Shown in pieces: positions 51,830 through 60,447 of a stretch of DNA of 64,000 bases. Under the pieces are notes generated by a model, which made no database searches, had not been told where the DNA came from, and was given only the letters and a program-made list of their open reading frames with translations. Within the stretch, counting starts at the first letter, position 1. Every line of letters starts with the position of its first letter. The stretch spans positions 1 through 64,000 of the forward strand of contig JABLYX010000014.1 of the NCBI GenBank assembly GCA_018265615.1, in the 5' to 3' direction. The translations under genes were made by a program, and so were the position numbers. The DNA is from Lentisphaeria bacterium (GTDB lineage Bacteria > Verrucomicrobiota > Lentisphaeria > Victivallales > Victivallaceae).

Positions 51830-53221
51830 ATGCACGCCGCGGATTCGGCCGACAAGTTCCTCACGATGACCCGCAGCCCGGTCGAGCCGCTGATCTGCCG
51901 CCTCGCGGTTCCGACGATCGTCAGCAGCCTCGTCACGACTTTCTACAACGTGGCCGACACCTATTTCATCGGCAGGATCAGTACGAGCGCCTCGGCGGCG
52001 GTCGGGGTTTCATTTTCGCTGATGGCCGTGATCCAGGCGGTCGGCTTCTTCTTCGGCCAGGGGTCGGGGAACAACATTTCGAAGGAGCTCGGGAAGCGGC
52101 ACGCGGGGGAGGCGGAGATCCTCGCCTCGGTCGGCTTCTTTTCCGCGCTGGCGGCGGGGGCGCTGATCATGGCCGCCGGGCTGCTCTTCCTTGAGCCGCT
52201 CGCGGCCGCGCTCGGCTCGACGGAGACGATCCTGCCGTATTCCACCGCCTATATGCGGCTGATCCTGATCGGCGCGCCGTGGATGACCGCGTCGCTCGTG
52301 CTGAACAACCAGCTGCGGTTCGAGGGGAGCGCGTTCTACGGCATGATCGGGCTGGGTTCGGGCGCGGTGCTGAACATCGTGCTCGATCCGCTGCTGATCT
52401 TCACCTGCGGCATGGGCATCGCGGGGGCGGCGTTGGCGACAGTCGTCAGCCAGTTCGTGAGCTTCACGCTGCTCTTCTGCGGCTGCCGGTTTGCGGGCAA
52501 CGTGCCGATCAGGGTGCGGAACTTCCGCCCTTCGTTCCGGGTTTACCGGATGATCGCGAACGGCGGGACCCCGTCGCTCTGCCGGCAGGGGATCGCCTGC
52601 ATCGCGGTCATCTGCCTGAATACGGCGGCGAAGCCGTTCGGGGACGCGGCGATTGCGGCGATGGCGATCGTTTCGCGGATCACGCACTTCACGAATTTCG
52701 CGCTGATCGGCTTCGGGCAGGGGTTCCAGCCGGTCTGCGGCTTCAATTACGGCGCGAAGCTGTACGACCGCGTGAGGCGGGCGTTCTGGTTCTGCGTGAA
52801 GGTGACGGCGGTGTTCCTCACGGTGCTCGCCGTGGTCGAATACCTCGCGGCCCCGGCGCTGATCGAGCTGTTCCGCAAGGGCGATCCGGAGGTGACGCGG
52901 ATCGGTACGACGGCGCTGCGGCTGCAGTGCCTGACCTTTCCGCTGGCGGCGTGGATGACGATCAGCAACATGATGATGCAGACGACGGGCAAGGTGTTCC
53001 GCGCATCGTTCCTCGGGCTCGCGCGGCAGGGGGTGTTCCTGATTCCGTTCGTGCTGCTGCTGCCGCCGCTGATCGGGGTTCTCGGCGTGCAGGCCGCGCA
53101 GCCGGTTGCGGACCTGATTTCGTTTGCGGTTTCGATTCCGCTTCAATGCTCGCTGCTGCGCGGGATGCGCCGGGAGCAGGAGGCGTTTACAACGGATCAA
53201 TCAGCGGGAGATGGAAATTGA
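51830..53221 (+). CDS. MATE-family multidrug/cation efflux transporter
   Basis: A 463-residue integral membrane protein with twelve membrane segments in two related halves. Points typical of the NorM/DinF group: PTIVSSLVTTFYNVADTYFIG at the first segment, FGQGSGNNIS and FGQGFQPVCGFNYGA at corresponding places in each half. It exports drugs or metabolites in exchange for Na+ or H+. The stop TGA shares its A with the ATG of the acetyltransferase gene, so they are co-translated. Confidence 0.93.
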   Translation: MHAADSADKFLTMTRSPVEPLICRLAVPTIVSSLVTTFYNVADTYFIGRISTSASAAVGVSFSLMAVIQAVGFFFGQGSGNNISKELGKRHAGEAEILASVGFFSALAAGALIMAAGLLFLEPLAAALGSTETILPYSTAYMRLILIGAPWMTASLVLNNQLRFEGSAFYGMIGLGSGAVLNIVLDPLLIFTCGMGIAGAALATVVSQFVSFTLLFCGCRFAGNVPIRVRNFRPSFRVYRMIANGGTPSLCRQGIACIAVICLNTAAKPFGDAAIAAMAIVSRITHFTNFALIGFGQGFQPVCGFNYGAKLYDRVRRAFWFCVKVTAVFLTVLAVVEYLAAPALIELFRKGDPEVTRIGTTALRLQCLTFPLAAWMTISNMMMQTTGKVFRASFLGLARQGVFLIPFVLLLPPLIGVLGVQAAQPVADLISFAVSIPLQCSLLRGMRREQEAFTTDQSAGDGN

Positions 53222-53808
53222 TGGATATCAGGATTGCGGCGCCCGGCGACGGCGCGGGGGCCCTGGCGGTCTATGCGCAGTATATCGGCACGCCGGTCAC
53301 ATTCGAGTGCGGACTGCCCTCAGAGGAGGAGTTCGCGCGGCGCATCCGCACGACGCTGGAGCGTTACCCGTACCTCGTCTGCACCGATGAGGCGGGGCGG
53401 GTGCGCGGCTACGCTTATGCGCATCAGATGCGGGAACGCCGGGCGTATCAGTGGGGGGCGGAGCTTTCGGTCTACCTCGACGCCGGAGTCACGGCGCGCG
53501 GGCTCGGGCGGAGGCTCTACGCCGTCCTGACCGGTCTCCTGAGGCTGCAGGGGGTGCGGACCGTCTACGGCTGCGTGACCACGCCGAACCCGCGCAGCGA
53601 GAGGCTGCATGAGCGGATGGGGTTCCGGCGGATCGGCGTTTTCCGGAACGCGGGCTTCAAGGGCGGCGCCTGGCACGACGTGACGTGGTTCGAGAAGGAG
53701 ATCGCGCCGTGCGACGCACCGCCCGGGGAGTTTGCGGCGTTTCCGCATCTTGCCCCGGAGCGTGTGGCGGAGGCCGTCGCCGCTTACAGGGGAGGGCCGG
53801 ACGCATGA
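53221..53808 (+). CDS. GNAT acetyltransferase, phosphinothricin acetyltransferase type
   Basis: A 195-residue acetyltransferase. The pattern IRIAAPGDGAGALAVYAQYI, FECGLPSEEEFARRI, VYLDAGVTARGLGRRLY (acetyl-CoA loop) and FRNAGFKGGAWHDVTWFEKE is that of the PAT/MnaT group, which acetylates L-phosphinothricin, methionine sulfoximine or related amino acids. The substrate here is unknown. It overlaps genes on both sides by 1 and 4 nt. Confidence 0.87.
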   Translation: MDIRIAAPGDGAGALAVYAQYIGTPVTFECGLPSEEEFARRIRTTLERYPYLVCTDEAGRVRGYAYAHQMRERRAYQWGAELSVYLDAGVTARGLGRRLYAVLTGLLRLQGVRTVYGCVTTPNPRSERLHERMGFRRIGVFRNAGFKGGAWHDVTWFEKEIAPCDAPPGEFAAFPHLAPERVAEAVAAYRGGPDA

Positions 53809-54518
53809 GCGGGCCGTCGCCGGATGCGGAGCGGCTGACCGCGGCCTGCGTGCTGAGCGTGGTCGGCGGCTTCCTCGATATCTACACTTATCTGTTCCGG
53901 GGGAACGTCTTTGCGAATGCCGTGACCGGGAACATGGTGCTCTTCGGCTTCCATCTCGCGAACCGGGAATGGGCGTTCTGCGGGCGTTATCTGCTGGCGA
54001 TCGTCTTCTACGCGCTCGGGATTTTCATGGCGGAGCTGGTTCACGCGAAGCTGCCCACCTCCCGGCGGATCACGTGGCACCAGTCCGTGATCGTGCTGGA
54101 GCTGGCCTGTCTGCTGCCGGTCTGCTTCATCCCGTACGGCGGCTGGGATTTCGCGGTCAACGCCGTGATCGCGTTCGTCTGCGCGCTGCAGGTGCAGACG
54201 TTCCGCCGGGTGCACGGGCTTCCGTTCGCCTCGACCATGTGTACCGGGAATTTGCGCAGCGGCACGGATGCGCTCTTCCGCTCGCTGCACGGGAAGGTGC
54301 CGGGGGAACTGCATAAGGCGCTGCATTATTACGGCGTCATCGTCTGCTTCATCTCCGGGGCGGCGGCGGGCGCGCTGCTGCTGCCGCGCTTCGGCCATTA
54401 TGTGTTCCTGCTGGCTCCGGCGGGGCTGTGCGCGGTCTTCTTCCTGATCTCCACGCGGCGGAAGCTCGCCGAATGGAGGCGCATGCTCCGTTCCCTGTTC
54501 CGCCGCGGCGCGCGCTGA
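53805..54518 (+). CDS. YoaK-family (DUF1275) membrane protein
   Basis: A 237-residue protein with six membrane segments and the DUF1275 marks GGFLDIYTYLFRGNVFANAV, TGNMVLFG and the later FASTMCTGNLRSGTDALF. The function is unproven; transport is suspected. It overlaps the acetyltransferase gene in ATGA and is followed by a bidirectional terminator, closing the MATE operon. Confidence 0.9.
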   Translation: MSGPSPDAERLTAACVLSVVGGFLDIYTYLFRGNVFANAVTGNMVLFGFHLANREWAFCGRYLLAIVFYALGIFMAELVHAKLPTSRRITWHQSVIVLELACLLPVCFIPYGGWDFAVNAVIAFVCALQVQTFRRVHGLPFASTMCTGNLRSGTDALFRSLHGKVPGELHKALHYYGVIVCFISGAAAGALLLPRFGHYVFLLAPAGLCAVFFLISTRRKLAEWRRMLRSLFRRGAR

Positions 54519-54524
54519 GCATAA

Positions 54525-54555
54525 AAAAAGCCCCGGCACGGAGCCGGAGCTTTTT
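54525..54555. terminator. Bidirectional terminator after the YoaK gene
   Basis: A GC stem (CCGGC / GCCGG with one mismatch below) flanked by A-run and T-run, AAAAAGC ... GCTTTTT, between convergent genes. Confidence 0.85.
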
Positions 54556-54570
54556 CCGCCTGATGCGGCG

Positions 54571-55176
54571 TTACTTTTTCGCGTCGTGCGCGACGACGAG
54601 CGCGTCGTATTCGAGCAGGTGGTCGCAGTAGATCTTCTTGAGGCCGTCGCCGTTGTCGCGCCAGTCGCGCTGCAGCTCGGAGGCCATCGCGAACCAGGTG
54701 ATCATCTGGGCGCCGGCCTGCTGCATGCGCGCGAGCGCCGCGTTGCGGGTGGTCTTGTTGAAGGTGCCGGAGGCGTCGACCACGACGAACACCTCAAACC
54801 CCGCCTGCAGCGCGCAGAGCGCCGGGAACGCGACGCAGACCTCGGTGACGATGCCGGCCATGATGAGCTGCTTGCGCCCGGTGGCCTTGACGGCGTTCAC
54901 GAAGTCCTCGTTGTCCCACGCATTGATCTGGCCCGGACGCGGGATGAACGGGGCGTCGGGGAACATCCTGCGGATTTCCGGCAGCAGCACGCCGTTCGGC
55001 CCCTGTTCGAAGCTCGTTGTCAGCACGGTCGGCAGTTTGAAGTGCTTCGCGGTGTCGGCCACGGCCAGGACGTTGTTCTTGAACTCGGCCGGCGTGAAGT
55101 CGTGCACGAGTGAGAGCAGACCGACCTGATGGTCGATCAACAGAACGGCGGCGTTTTCTTTGCTGAGTCTTGACAT
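54571..55176 (-). CDS. YcaC-like isochorismatase-superfamily hydrolase
   Basis: A 201-residue cysteine hydrolase. The triad is visible: Asp in LLIDHQVGL (about 14), Lys in the GRKQLIMAG region, and Cys in IVTEVCVAFPA (about 118). Overall it is closest to the YcaC group, octameric proteins of unknown substrate. AGGAGA lies 10 nt before the ATG at 55176. It stands alone. Confidence 0.9.
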   Translation of the reverse strand: MSRLSKENAAVLLIDHQVGLLSLVHDFTPAEFKNNVLAVADTAKHFKLPTVLTTSFEQGPNGVLLPEIRRMFPDAPFIPRPGQINAWDNEDFVNAVKATGRKQLIMAGIVTEVCVAFPALCALQAGFEVFVVVDASGTFNKTTRNAALARMQQAGAQMITWFAMASELQRDWRDNGDGLKKIYCDHLLEYDALVVAHDAKK

Positions 55177-55346
55177 GATGATTTTCTCCTTCTTCTTCAA
55201 TTGTCGCAGGCGAGATGCCGGCGGCTTCCTCAAAACTTCCTCTGAGATTTAAACTAGCACGGGAAAATATATAGTCAAGCCTTTTTTGCGGATATTCTTA
55301 TTTTTTGTCATGTTTTTTTGAACCGCACCGAATGGCAGTCATGCTG

Positions 55347-55375
55347 TTGAATCGTGTAAATTTATGATATATAAT
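55347..55375 (+). promoter_or_regulatory. Promoter of the YcaQ-like gene
   Basis: TTGAAT (55347-55352), 17-bp spacer, TATAAT (55370-55375), in an AT-rich block of about 200 bp. The first good ATG lies 125 bp further at 55500. Confidence 0.7.
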
Positions 55376-55499
55376 GAAATGCAAATTGATTTATGAATTT
55401 CATGTTTGTTTTGAACATATGACTTGACGGATGCAGGAACCTGTTCCATATTATGGTGCGCAATGTTCTGAACGGTTTTTATTATGGAAAGTGAATGTC

Positions 55500-56669
55500 A
55501 TGTCTGAACTCACCCTGCCGGAAGCCCGGCGTTTTCTGACCGCCCTGCACCGCGTTGTTCCGGAGAGGGAGATCGGCGGCCCGGAGGAGGCGGTCGGCTT
55601 TGTCCGGCAGGCCGGATGCATCCAGTTCGACCCGCTCGACGTGGTCGGGCGCAACGCCGAGCTCGTGCTCCAGGCGCGCTGGCCCGGATACCGGCGCGGC
55701 ATGATCGGGGAGCTGCTCTACGAAAAGCGCGCTCTCTTCGACGTCTGGGACAAGAACATGTCGATCGCCGCGATGGAGGACTGGCCCCGCTTCCACCGCT
55801 TCCGCCGCCGCTGGTTCGGCTGGCTGGAGAGCTGGGAGCCGGCGGTTGCGGAGATCACGGCCCACCTGCGCCGGAACGGCTTCGCGTGTTCGACCGATTT
55901 GGGGGAGGAGCACGATGTGGAGGTGCAGTGGCATTACTACGGCCCGCAGCGCCGGGCGAAGGCGGTGCTCGAATGCATGTGCCACGCGGGGCTCGCGGTC
56001 GTGCACCACAAGCGCGGCACGCGGCGCTACTACGGGCTCGCGGAGCAGCTTGTCCCCGCTCACCTCTACCGGGCCCCGGACCCGCACTCCTGCGAAGAGG
56101 AGTATCATGACTGGATCGTGCTGCGGCGGATCGGCGGCATCGGCCTGCTGCGGAACCGTCCCGGCGATGCGTGGCTCGGGCTGTACGACTTCAAGGCGGC
56201 GCACCGGAACGCGGCTTTCGCGCGGCTCGCTGCGGCCGGGCGCATCGCGGAGCTGCGGATCGAAGGGCAGAAGCTCCCTTACTATGCGGATGTGCGGAAT
56301 CTGCCGCTGCTCGACCGGGTTGTGCGGGGCGAACTCTCCGGCGGCGCGCCGGAGTGCCGTTTCATCGCCCCGCTCGACAACCTGATCTGGGAGCGGAAGC
56401 AGACGCTGGAGCTCTTCGGGTTCGACTACCGCTGGGAGGTCTATACGCCTGCCGCCTCCCGCAAGTACGGCTACTATGTGCTGCCTGTGCTGTACGGCGA
56501 CCGCTTCCTCGGGCGGATCGAATTCGAAGCGGGCCGGAATCACTTCGGCGTAAAGCGGTTCTGGCCGGAGGACCCGGCGTCGTCCGGCGCGCGGGAGCGG
56601 CAGGCGCTGAACCGCGCGCTCGAACGCTTCGCCCTTTTCCTGGGGAAGGAGTGCACAACGCGCTTCTGA
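55500..56669 (+). CDS. YcaQ-family winged-helix DNA glycosylase-like protein
   Basis: A 389-residue protein of the HTH_42/YcaQ (AlkX) family, whose studied members unhook DNA crosslinks. The N-terminal winged helix is followed by GCIQFDPLDVVGRNAELVL, with QFD in the place of the family's QxD motif. WDKNMSIAAMEDWPRF, the Lys-rich VHHKRGTRRYYGLAE and FIAPLDNLIWERKQTLELFG are also typical. The start at 55500 is preferred since it gives the usual N-terminus (SELTLPEARRFL); an upstream ATG at 55431 is possible. Activity is not shown for this subgroup. Confidence 0.88.
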   Translation: MSELTLPEARRFLTALHRVVPEREIGGPEEAVGFVRQAGCIQFDPLDVVGRNAELVLQARWPGYRRGMIGELLYEKRALFDVWDKNMSIAAMEDWPRFHRFRRRWFGWLESWEPAVAEITAHLRRNGFACSTDLGEEHDVEVQWHYYGPQRRAKAVLECMCHAGLAVVHHKRGTRRYYGLAEQLVPAHLYRAPDPHSCEEEYHDWIVLRRIGGIGLLRNRPGDAWLGLYDFKAAHRNAAFARLAAAGRIAELRIEGQKLPYYADVRNLPLLDRVVRGELSGGAPECRFIAPLDNLIWERKQTLELFGFDYRWEVYTPAASRKYGYYVLPVLYGDRFLGRIEFEAGRNHFGVKRFWPEDPASSGARERQALNRALERFALFLGKECTTRF

Positions 56670-56685
56670 GTCCGGAGCGTCTGCT

Positions 56686-57507
56686 TTACTCCCCCGGCGG
56701 CCCGGGCAGGCCGGAGAATTCGCGGCGGTACCTGAGGGGAGAGATCTGGTACTTCTCCTTGAAGAGGCGGGAGAGGTAGAATCCGCTGCCGATTCCGCAG
56801 AGCTCCGCGACGGCGCCGACGGAGTGGGGCGTGCCGGCCAGCAAAGCGGCCGCGCGTTCGAGCCGGCAGCTGATGAGGAACTGCTGCGGGGGAAGCCCTG
56901 CGGCAGCCTTGAAGAGCCGGCGGAAGTGGTGCTGCGTCAGGCTGCGCTTCGCGGCTTCGGCGGCGAACTCCCACGGCTTCTCCGGATGGTTGCGCACCTC
57001 GGCGGCGAGGCGGCGGAAATACTCCCCGTGATAGGCGGGCAGCCACGCTTCCGCCCGCTCCGCCTCGTGGAGCTGCAGCAGTAAATCCTCGTAAAGCAGA
57101 ACGGCGCGGGGCGGCGTGAGCGGCGCGGCGCACCGCAGGAGCTTCATGATGCGCAGCATGGTGTCGAGGAAGCGCTCGGGGTCGGGGACCTTCCGCACCG
57201 GGTTTTCGCCGTCGAGCGGCAGCAGTCCGCCCGCCGCATAGCGCATGACGCGCTCCCCGTAGGAGCAGATGAAGCTGTGGTGCCGCTCCTCCCCCGGGAA
57301 GCTCCCGTATTCGAAGAATGCGCCGGGATGCGTGACAAATGCGCACGCGCCCCCGTACTCCATGCGCGGCCCGCGGTTCACCGCGAGCCAGAAGCGCCCC
57401 GCGTGATTGTACTGCACGCCGTAATAGACCGGCACATGGTGCGACTCGCCCCGGTGGCCGGGGATCGAGGCGTACAGGCTGAATGCGTGTCCGTCAAAAA
57501 AGTCCAT
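56686..57507 (-). CDS. AraC-family regulator divergent from the ThuA operon
   Basis: A 273-residue regulator with an N-terminal cupin-like domain (residues about 15-90) and a C-terminal double helix-turn-helix (residues about 170-262: FAAEAAKRSLTQHHFRRLFK and AELCGIGSGFYLSRLFKEKY). It is divergent from a three-gene sugar operon and convergent with the YcaQ-like gene. Control of the operon starting at 57614 is likely; the effector is unknown. Confidence 0.88.
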   Translation of the reverse strand: MDFFDGHAFSLYASIPGHRGESHHVPVYYGVQYNHAGRFWLAVNRGPRMEYGGACAFVTHPGAFFEYGSFPGEERHHSFICSYGERVMRYAAGGLLPLDGENPVRKVPDPERFLDTMLRIMKLLRCAAPLTPPRAVLLYEDLLLQLHEAERAEAWLPAYHGEYFRRLAAEVRNHPEKPWEFAAEAAKRSLTQHHFRRLFKAAAGLPPQQFLISCRLERAAALLAGTPHSVGAVAELCGIGSGFYLSRLFKEKYQISPLRYRREFSGLPGPPGE

Positions 57508-57570
57508 GCCATCTCCGTTTTGTGCAAAAACAGGTTCCTTTCGTCCATTCCTGAACCGGGGAAACTGTGG

Positions 57571-57576
57571 TATAAT
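57571..57576 (+). promoter_or_regulatory. -10 box of the ThuA operon promoter
   Basis: A perfect TATAAT lies 37 bp before the ATG at 57614. No good -35 box stands at the right distance (TTCCTG at 57548), which fits an activator-dependent promoter, possibly under the divergent AraC protein. Confidence 0.55.
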
Positions 57577-57613
57577 ATATGCAAATCCAACCGGAAATGC
57601 AAGGAGGACCAGG

Positions 57614-58378
57614 ATGAAACAGGAAAGAATCGCCGCGCAGCTCTACAGCTTCCGCGATCATATCGGGACCCCGGCGGGCGTGCGCGACACGCTGCGGCGC
57701 CTGCGGAAAACGGGGTACGGGGCCGTCCAGCTCTCGAGCTCGATCGCCCCGATGCCGGCGCGGGAGCTCGTCCGGATGCTGGAGGACGAGGGGATGGCGG
57801 CCCCGACCAGCCACGAACGCGCGGCCGATCTCGTGAATGAGCCGGAGAGGGTGATTGACCGCCTGCTCGAACTCGGCTGCCGCCACACGGCCTATCCGTA
57901 TCCGCACCGGATGCCGGGCAACGAAGCGGAGGCGATCGCGTTCGCGCGGGAGCTGAACCGCGCGGCGGAGAAGTTCCGCCGTGCCGGGATCGTCTTCGCC
58001 TACCACAACCACGCGGCGGAGTTCCGCCGCTTCAACGGCCGGACGATGCTCGAAATCATCTACGCGGATGCGCCGCTCGTCGACGGCGAGCCGGACACCT
58101 ACTGGATCCAGAAGGGCGGCGGCGACCCGGCGGCGTGGATCACCGCACTCTCCGGCCGGCTCCGGGTCCTGCACGTGAAGGACTTCGGCGTGACGGCGGA
58201 GAAGGAGGCGGCCATGCTGCCGGTCGGCTCCGGCAACCTCGGCTGGAAGCGGATCTTCGCCGCGGCGGATTCCGCCGGGGTCGAGTGGCACGTGGTCGAG
58301 CACGACGGCGACTGCCCGGACCCGTTCGCGTCGTTCGCATCGAGCATGGCGTTTCTGAAGGAGAATTTCGTATCATGA
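57614..58378 (+). CDS. Sugar phosphate isomerase/epimerase (xylose isomerase-like TIM barrel)
   Basis: A 254-residue AP_endonuc_2-fold protein. It starts with ERIAAQLYSFRD, has GYGAVQLSSS, FAYHNHAAEFRR (metal His region), LHVKDFGV and ends with WHVVEHDG, all usual for sugar isomerases and epimerases that act on inositol or keto sugars. AAGGAGG precedes the ATG at 57614. Its stop overlaps the thuA-like start in ATGA. Confidence 0.9.
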   Translation: MKQERIAAQLYSFRDHIGTPAGVRDTLRRLRKTGYGAVQLSSSIAPMPARELVRMLEDEGMAAPTSHERAADLVNEPERVIDRLLELGCRHTAYPYPHRMPGNEAEAIAFARELNRAAEKFRRAGIVFAYHNHAAEFRRFNGRTMLEIIYADAPLVDGEPDTYWIQKGGGDPAAWITALSGRLRVLHVKDFGVTAEKEAAMLPVGSGNLGWKRIFAAADSAGVEWHVVEHDGDCPDPFASFASSMAFLKENFVS

Positions 58379-59160
58379 AGAACATCCGCGTGACGATCTG
58401 GAATGAATTTGTGCATGAGCGCGAGGCCGGTCCGGTCGGGGAACATATCCGGAGCATCTACCCGGAGGGGATCCACGCCGCGCTCGCCGCGGAGCTCGCC
58501 GCCCCCGGCCTTGAGCTGCGCACCGCGACGCTGGACGAACCGGAACAGGGGCTCCCGGAGCCGCTGCTCGGCGCGACCGATGTGCTGGTCTGGTGGGGGC
58601 ACTGCGCGCACGACCGCGTCGACGACCGGCTCACGGACCGGATCCAGCAGCGCGTCCTGTCGGGCATGGGGCTCGTCGTGCTGCACTCGGGGCACTGCTC
58701 GAAGGTGTTCCGGCGCCTGATGGGGACGGACTGCCGGCTGCGCTGGCGCGAGATCGGCGAGAAGGAGCGGCTCTGGACCGCCGCGCCGGGGCATCCGGTC
58801 GCGGCCGGCGTGCCGGAGACCTTCACGCTGCCGCACAGCGAGATGTACGGCGAGCCGTTCGGCGTCCCGGACGACGGCAAGGTCGTTTTCATGTCGTGGT
58901 TCGAGGGGGGCAACGTGTTCCGCAGCGGCGTCGCGTTCGAGCGCGGCGCAGGGAGGATCTTCTACTTTTCGCCGGGGCACGAGACCTATCCGATCTACCG
59001 TGACGCGAACGTCCTGCGGGTGATCGGCAACGCGCTCCGCTGGGCCGCGTCGCCGATCCTGCCGCCGCGCGTCACGCCGCAGCCGGAGCCGCTTGAACCG
59101 GTCAGGACAGCGGACCCGCTCGCGGCGCTCGATACGGAATCCCTGCACGAAAAGCAATAA
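58375..59160 (+). CDS. ThuA-domain protein
   Basis: A 261-residue protein of the ThuA family (trehalose utilisation, class I glutamine amidotransferase-like fold). Typical segments are VRVTIWNEFVHE at the start, VLVWWGHCAHD, LVVLHSGHCSKVF and the end GAGRIFYFSPGHETYP. With the adjoining isomerase and oxidoreductase it probably works on 3-keto-glycosides or a related disaccharide; the reaction is not settled for the family. Confidence 0.9.
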   Translation: MKNIRVTIWNEFVHEREAGPVGEHIRSIYPEGIHAALAAELAAPGLELRTATLDEPEQGLPEPLLGATDVLVWWGHCAHDRVDDRLTDRIQQRVLSGMGLVVLHSGHCSKVFRRLMGTDCRLRWREIGEKERLWTAAPGHPVAAGVPETFTLPHSEMYGEPFGVPDDGKVVFMSWFEGGNVFRSGVAFERGAGRIFYFSPGHETYPIYRDANVLRVIGNALRWAASPILPPRVTPQPEPLEPVRTADPLAALDTESLHEKQ

Positions 59161-59184
59161 GGGCTTATGGAAGGAGAGAGTTTT

Positions 59185-60279
59185 ATGGCAAGGAAAATCA
59201 GGGTCGGGATCCTCGGCCTCGGCCGCGCCGGAATCGGCATGCACATGAAGGAGTTCGCCGAATATCCCGACAAGTTCGAAATCGTCGCCGTCGCGGACCG
59301 CGATCCGGCGCGGCTGGAGAACCTGCCGGAGCCGCTCGCCGCCGCGAAGCGTTACGCGAACTGCGGCGAGCTGATCGCGGACCCCGCCGTCGAGCTCGTT
59401 TCGGTCGCGCTGCGCCACAGGGAACACACGCCGTATGCGCTCGCGGCGCTCGAAGCCGGAAAGTACGTGCAGCTCGACAAGCCGCTCAGCGTGAATTATG
59501 AGGAGATGCAGACGCTCACGGAGTGCGCCCGCCGGCATCCCGGCAGGCTTTTTCCGCGCCAGAACCGGCGCTTCGAGGGGCCGTTCCGGAAGGCGATGCA
59601 GCTTGTTTCGACCGGCGCGATCGGGGACATTTCGCTCGTGAAGCTGCACCGCGCCTGCGGCTTCTGCCGCCGCAACGACTGGATGACCATGACGGAGTTC
59701 GCGGGCGGGCTCCTGACGAACTGGGGGCCGCATGTGATCGACCAGGCGCTGCGCTTCATCGGCGCGCCTGTCGCCGACATCTGGGCGGACGTCCGTTCGG
59801 TCATCAGCATCGGCGACGGCGACGACCAGATCAAGCTGCTGCTGCGCGGGGAGAACGGCGTGGTCGCGGACATCGAGATCTCCGGCACGAACGCGATGCC
59901 GGGGCGGGAGATCGAGATCCTCGGCTCCCGCGGCACGCTGGTTTACGATCCGGCGAAGGGGCCGTTCATCGAGATGCGCTTCATCGATCCGGCCTGCGGG
60001 CTTGAAGCGCTCGCGCCGCACCCGGAGAATCCGCCGATGCAGTACGGCAACTTCGACGAGAAGCTGACCTTCATCGAGCAGCGCGTCGAGATCCCGCAGA
60101 TTCCGATGTCGGAGATCGTGAAGCACATTTACGCTTCGATCGCGGAGGACGTCCCGTTCCCGGTCCGGCTCGAGGAGTCGGCGGAGGTGGTCCGCATCTG
60201 CGACGAGGCGTTCCGCCGCGGCAACTTCCGCCCGGCGGCCCGCTTCGTGCGCTTCGACCGCCCCCTCTCCGAGGGGTGA
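59185..60279 (+). CDS. Gfo/Idh/MocA-family oxidoreductase
   Basis: A 364-residue NAD(P)-dependent dehydrogenase. Rossmann start VGILGLGRAGIGMHMKEF, VSVALRHREHTPYALAAL, and the catalytic EKP counterpart LDKPLS (Asp instead of Glu before Lys). The C-terminal sugar domain has GGLLTNWGPHVIDQ. It should oxidise a sugar or cyclitol. AAGGAGAG lies 7 nt before the ATG at 59185; an upstream ATG at 59167 is less likely. Last complete gene of the operon. Confidence 0.92.
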   Translation: MARKIRVGILGLGRAGIGMHMKEFAEYPDKFEIVAVADRDPARLENLPEPLAAAKRYANCGELIADPAVELVSVALRHREHTPYALAALEAGKYVQLDKPLSVNYEEMQTLTECARRHPGRLFPRQNRRFEGPFRKAMQLVSTGAIGDISLVKLHRACGFCRRNDWMTMTEFAGGLLTNWGPHVIDQALRFIGAPVADIWADVRSVISIGDGDDQIKLLLRGENGVVADIEISGTNAMPGREIEILGSRGTLVYDPAKGPFIEMRFIDPACGLEALAPHPENPPMQYGNFDEKLTFIEQRVEIPQIPMSEIVKHIYASIAEDVPFPVRLEESAEVVRICDEAFRRGNFRPAARFVRFDRPLSEG

Positions 60280-60306
60280 CAAAGCCGTTTGCAGGAGGAG
60301 AGAATC

Positions 60307-60447
60307 ATGCAATTTTCCGCCTGCGGCCCGGCTTTGTTTGCGGGAAAAACGTGGCGGGCGTTACTTTGCGGCCCGGTATTTATTCGACCACCAGCTGCGT
60401 CAGCTCAAAATCGACTCCCGTGCGGGGATACGATTTCTGCTGGTTGA
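60307..60447 (+). pseudogene. Truncated gene start with a strong ribosome-binding site
   Basis: AGGAGGAG (60293-60300) sits 6 nt before an ATG that opens 46 codons (MQFSACGPALFAGKTW...) before running antisense into the end of the GH2 gene and stopping. A site this good right after an operon usually marks a further gene; here it seems cut off by the convergent gene. It could also be a chance match. Confidence 0.35.
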
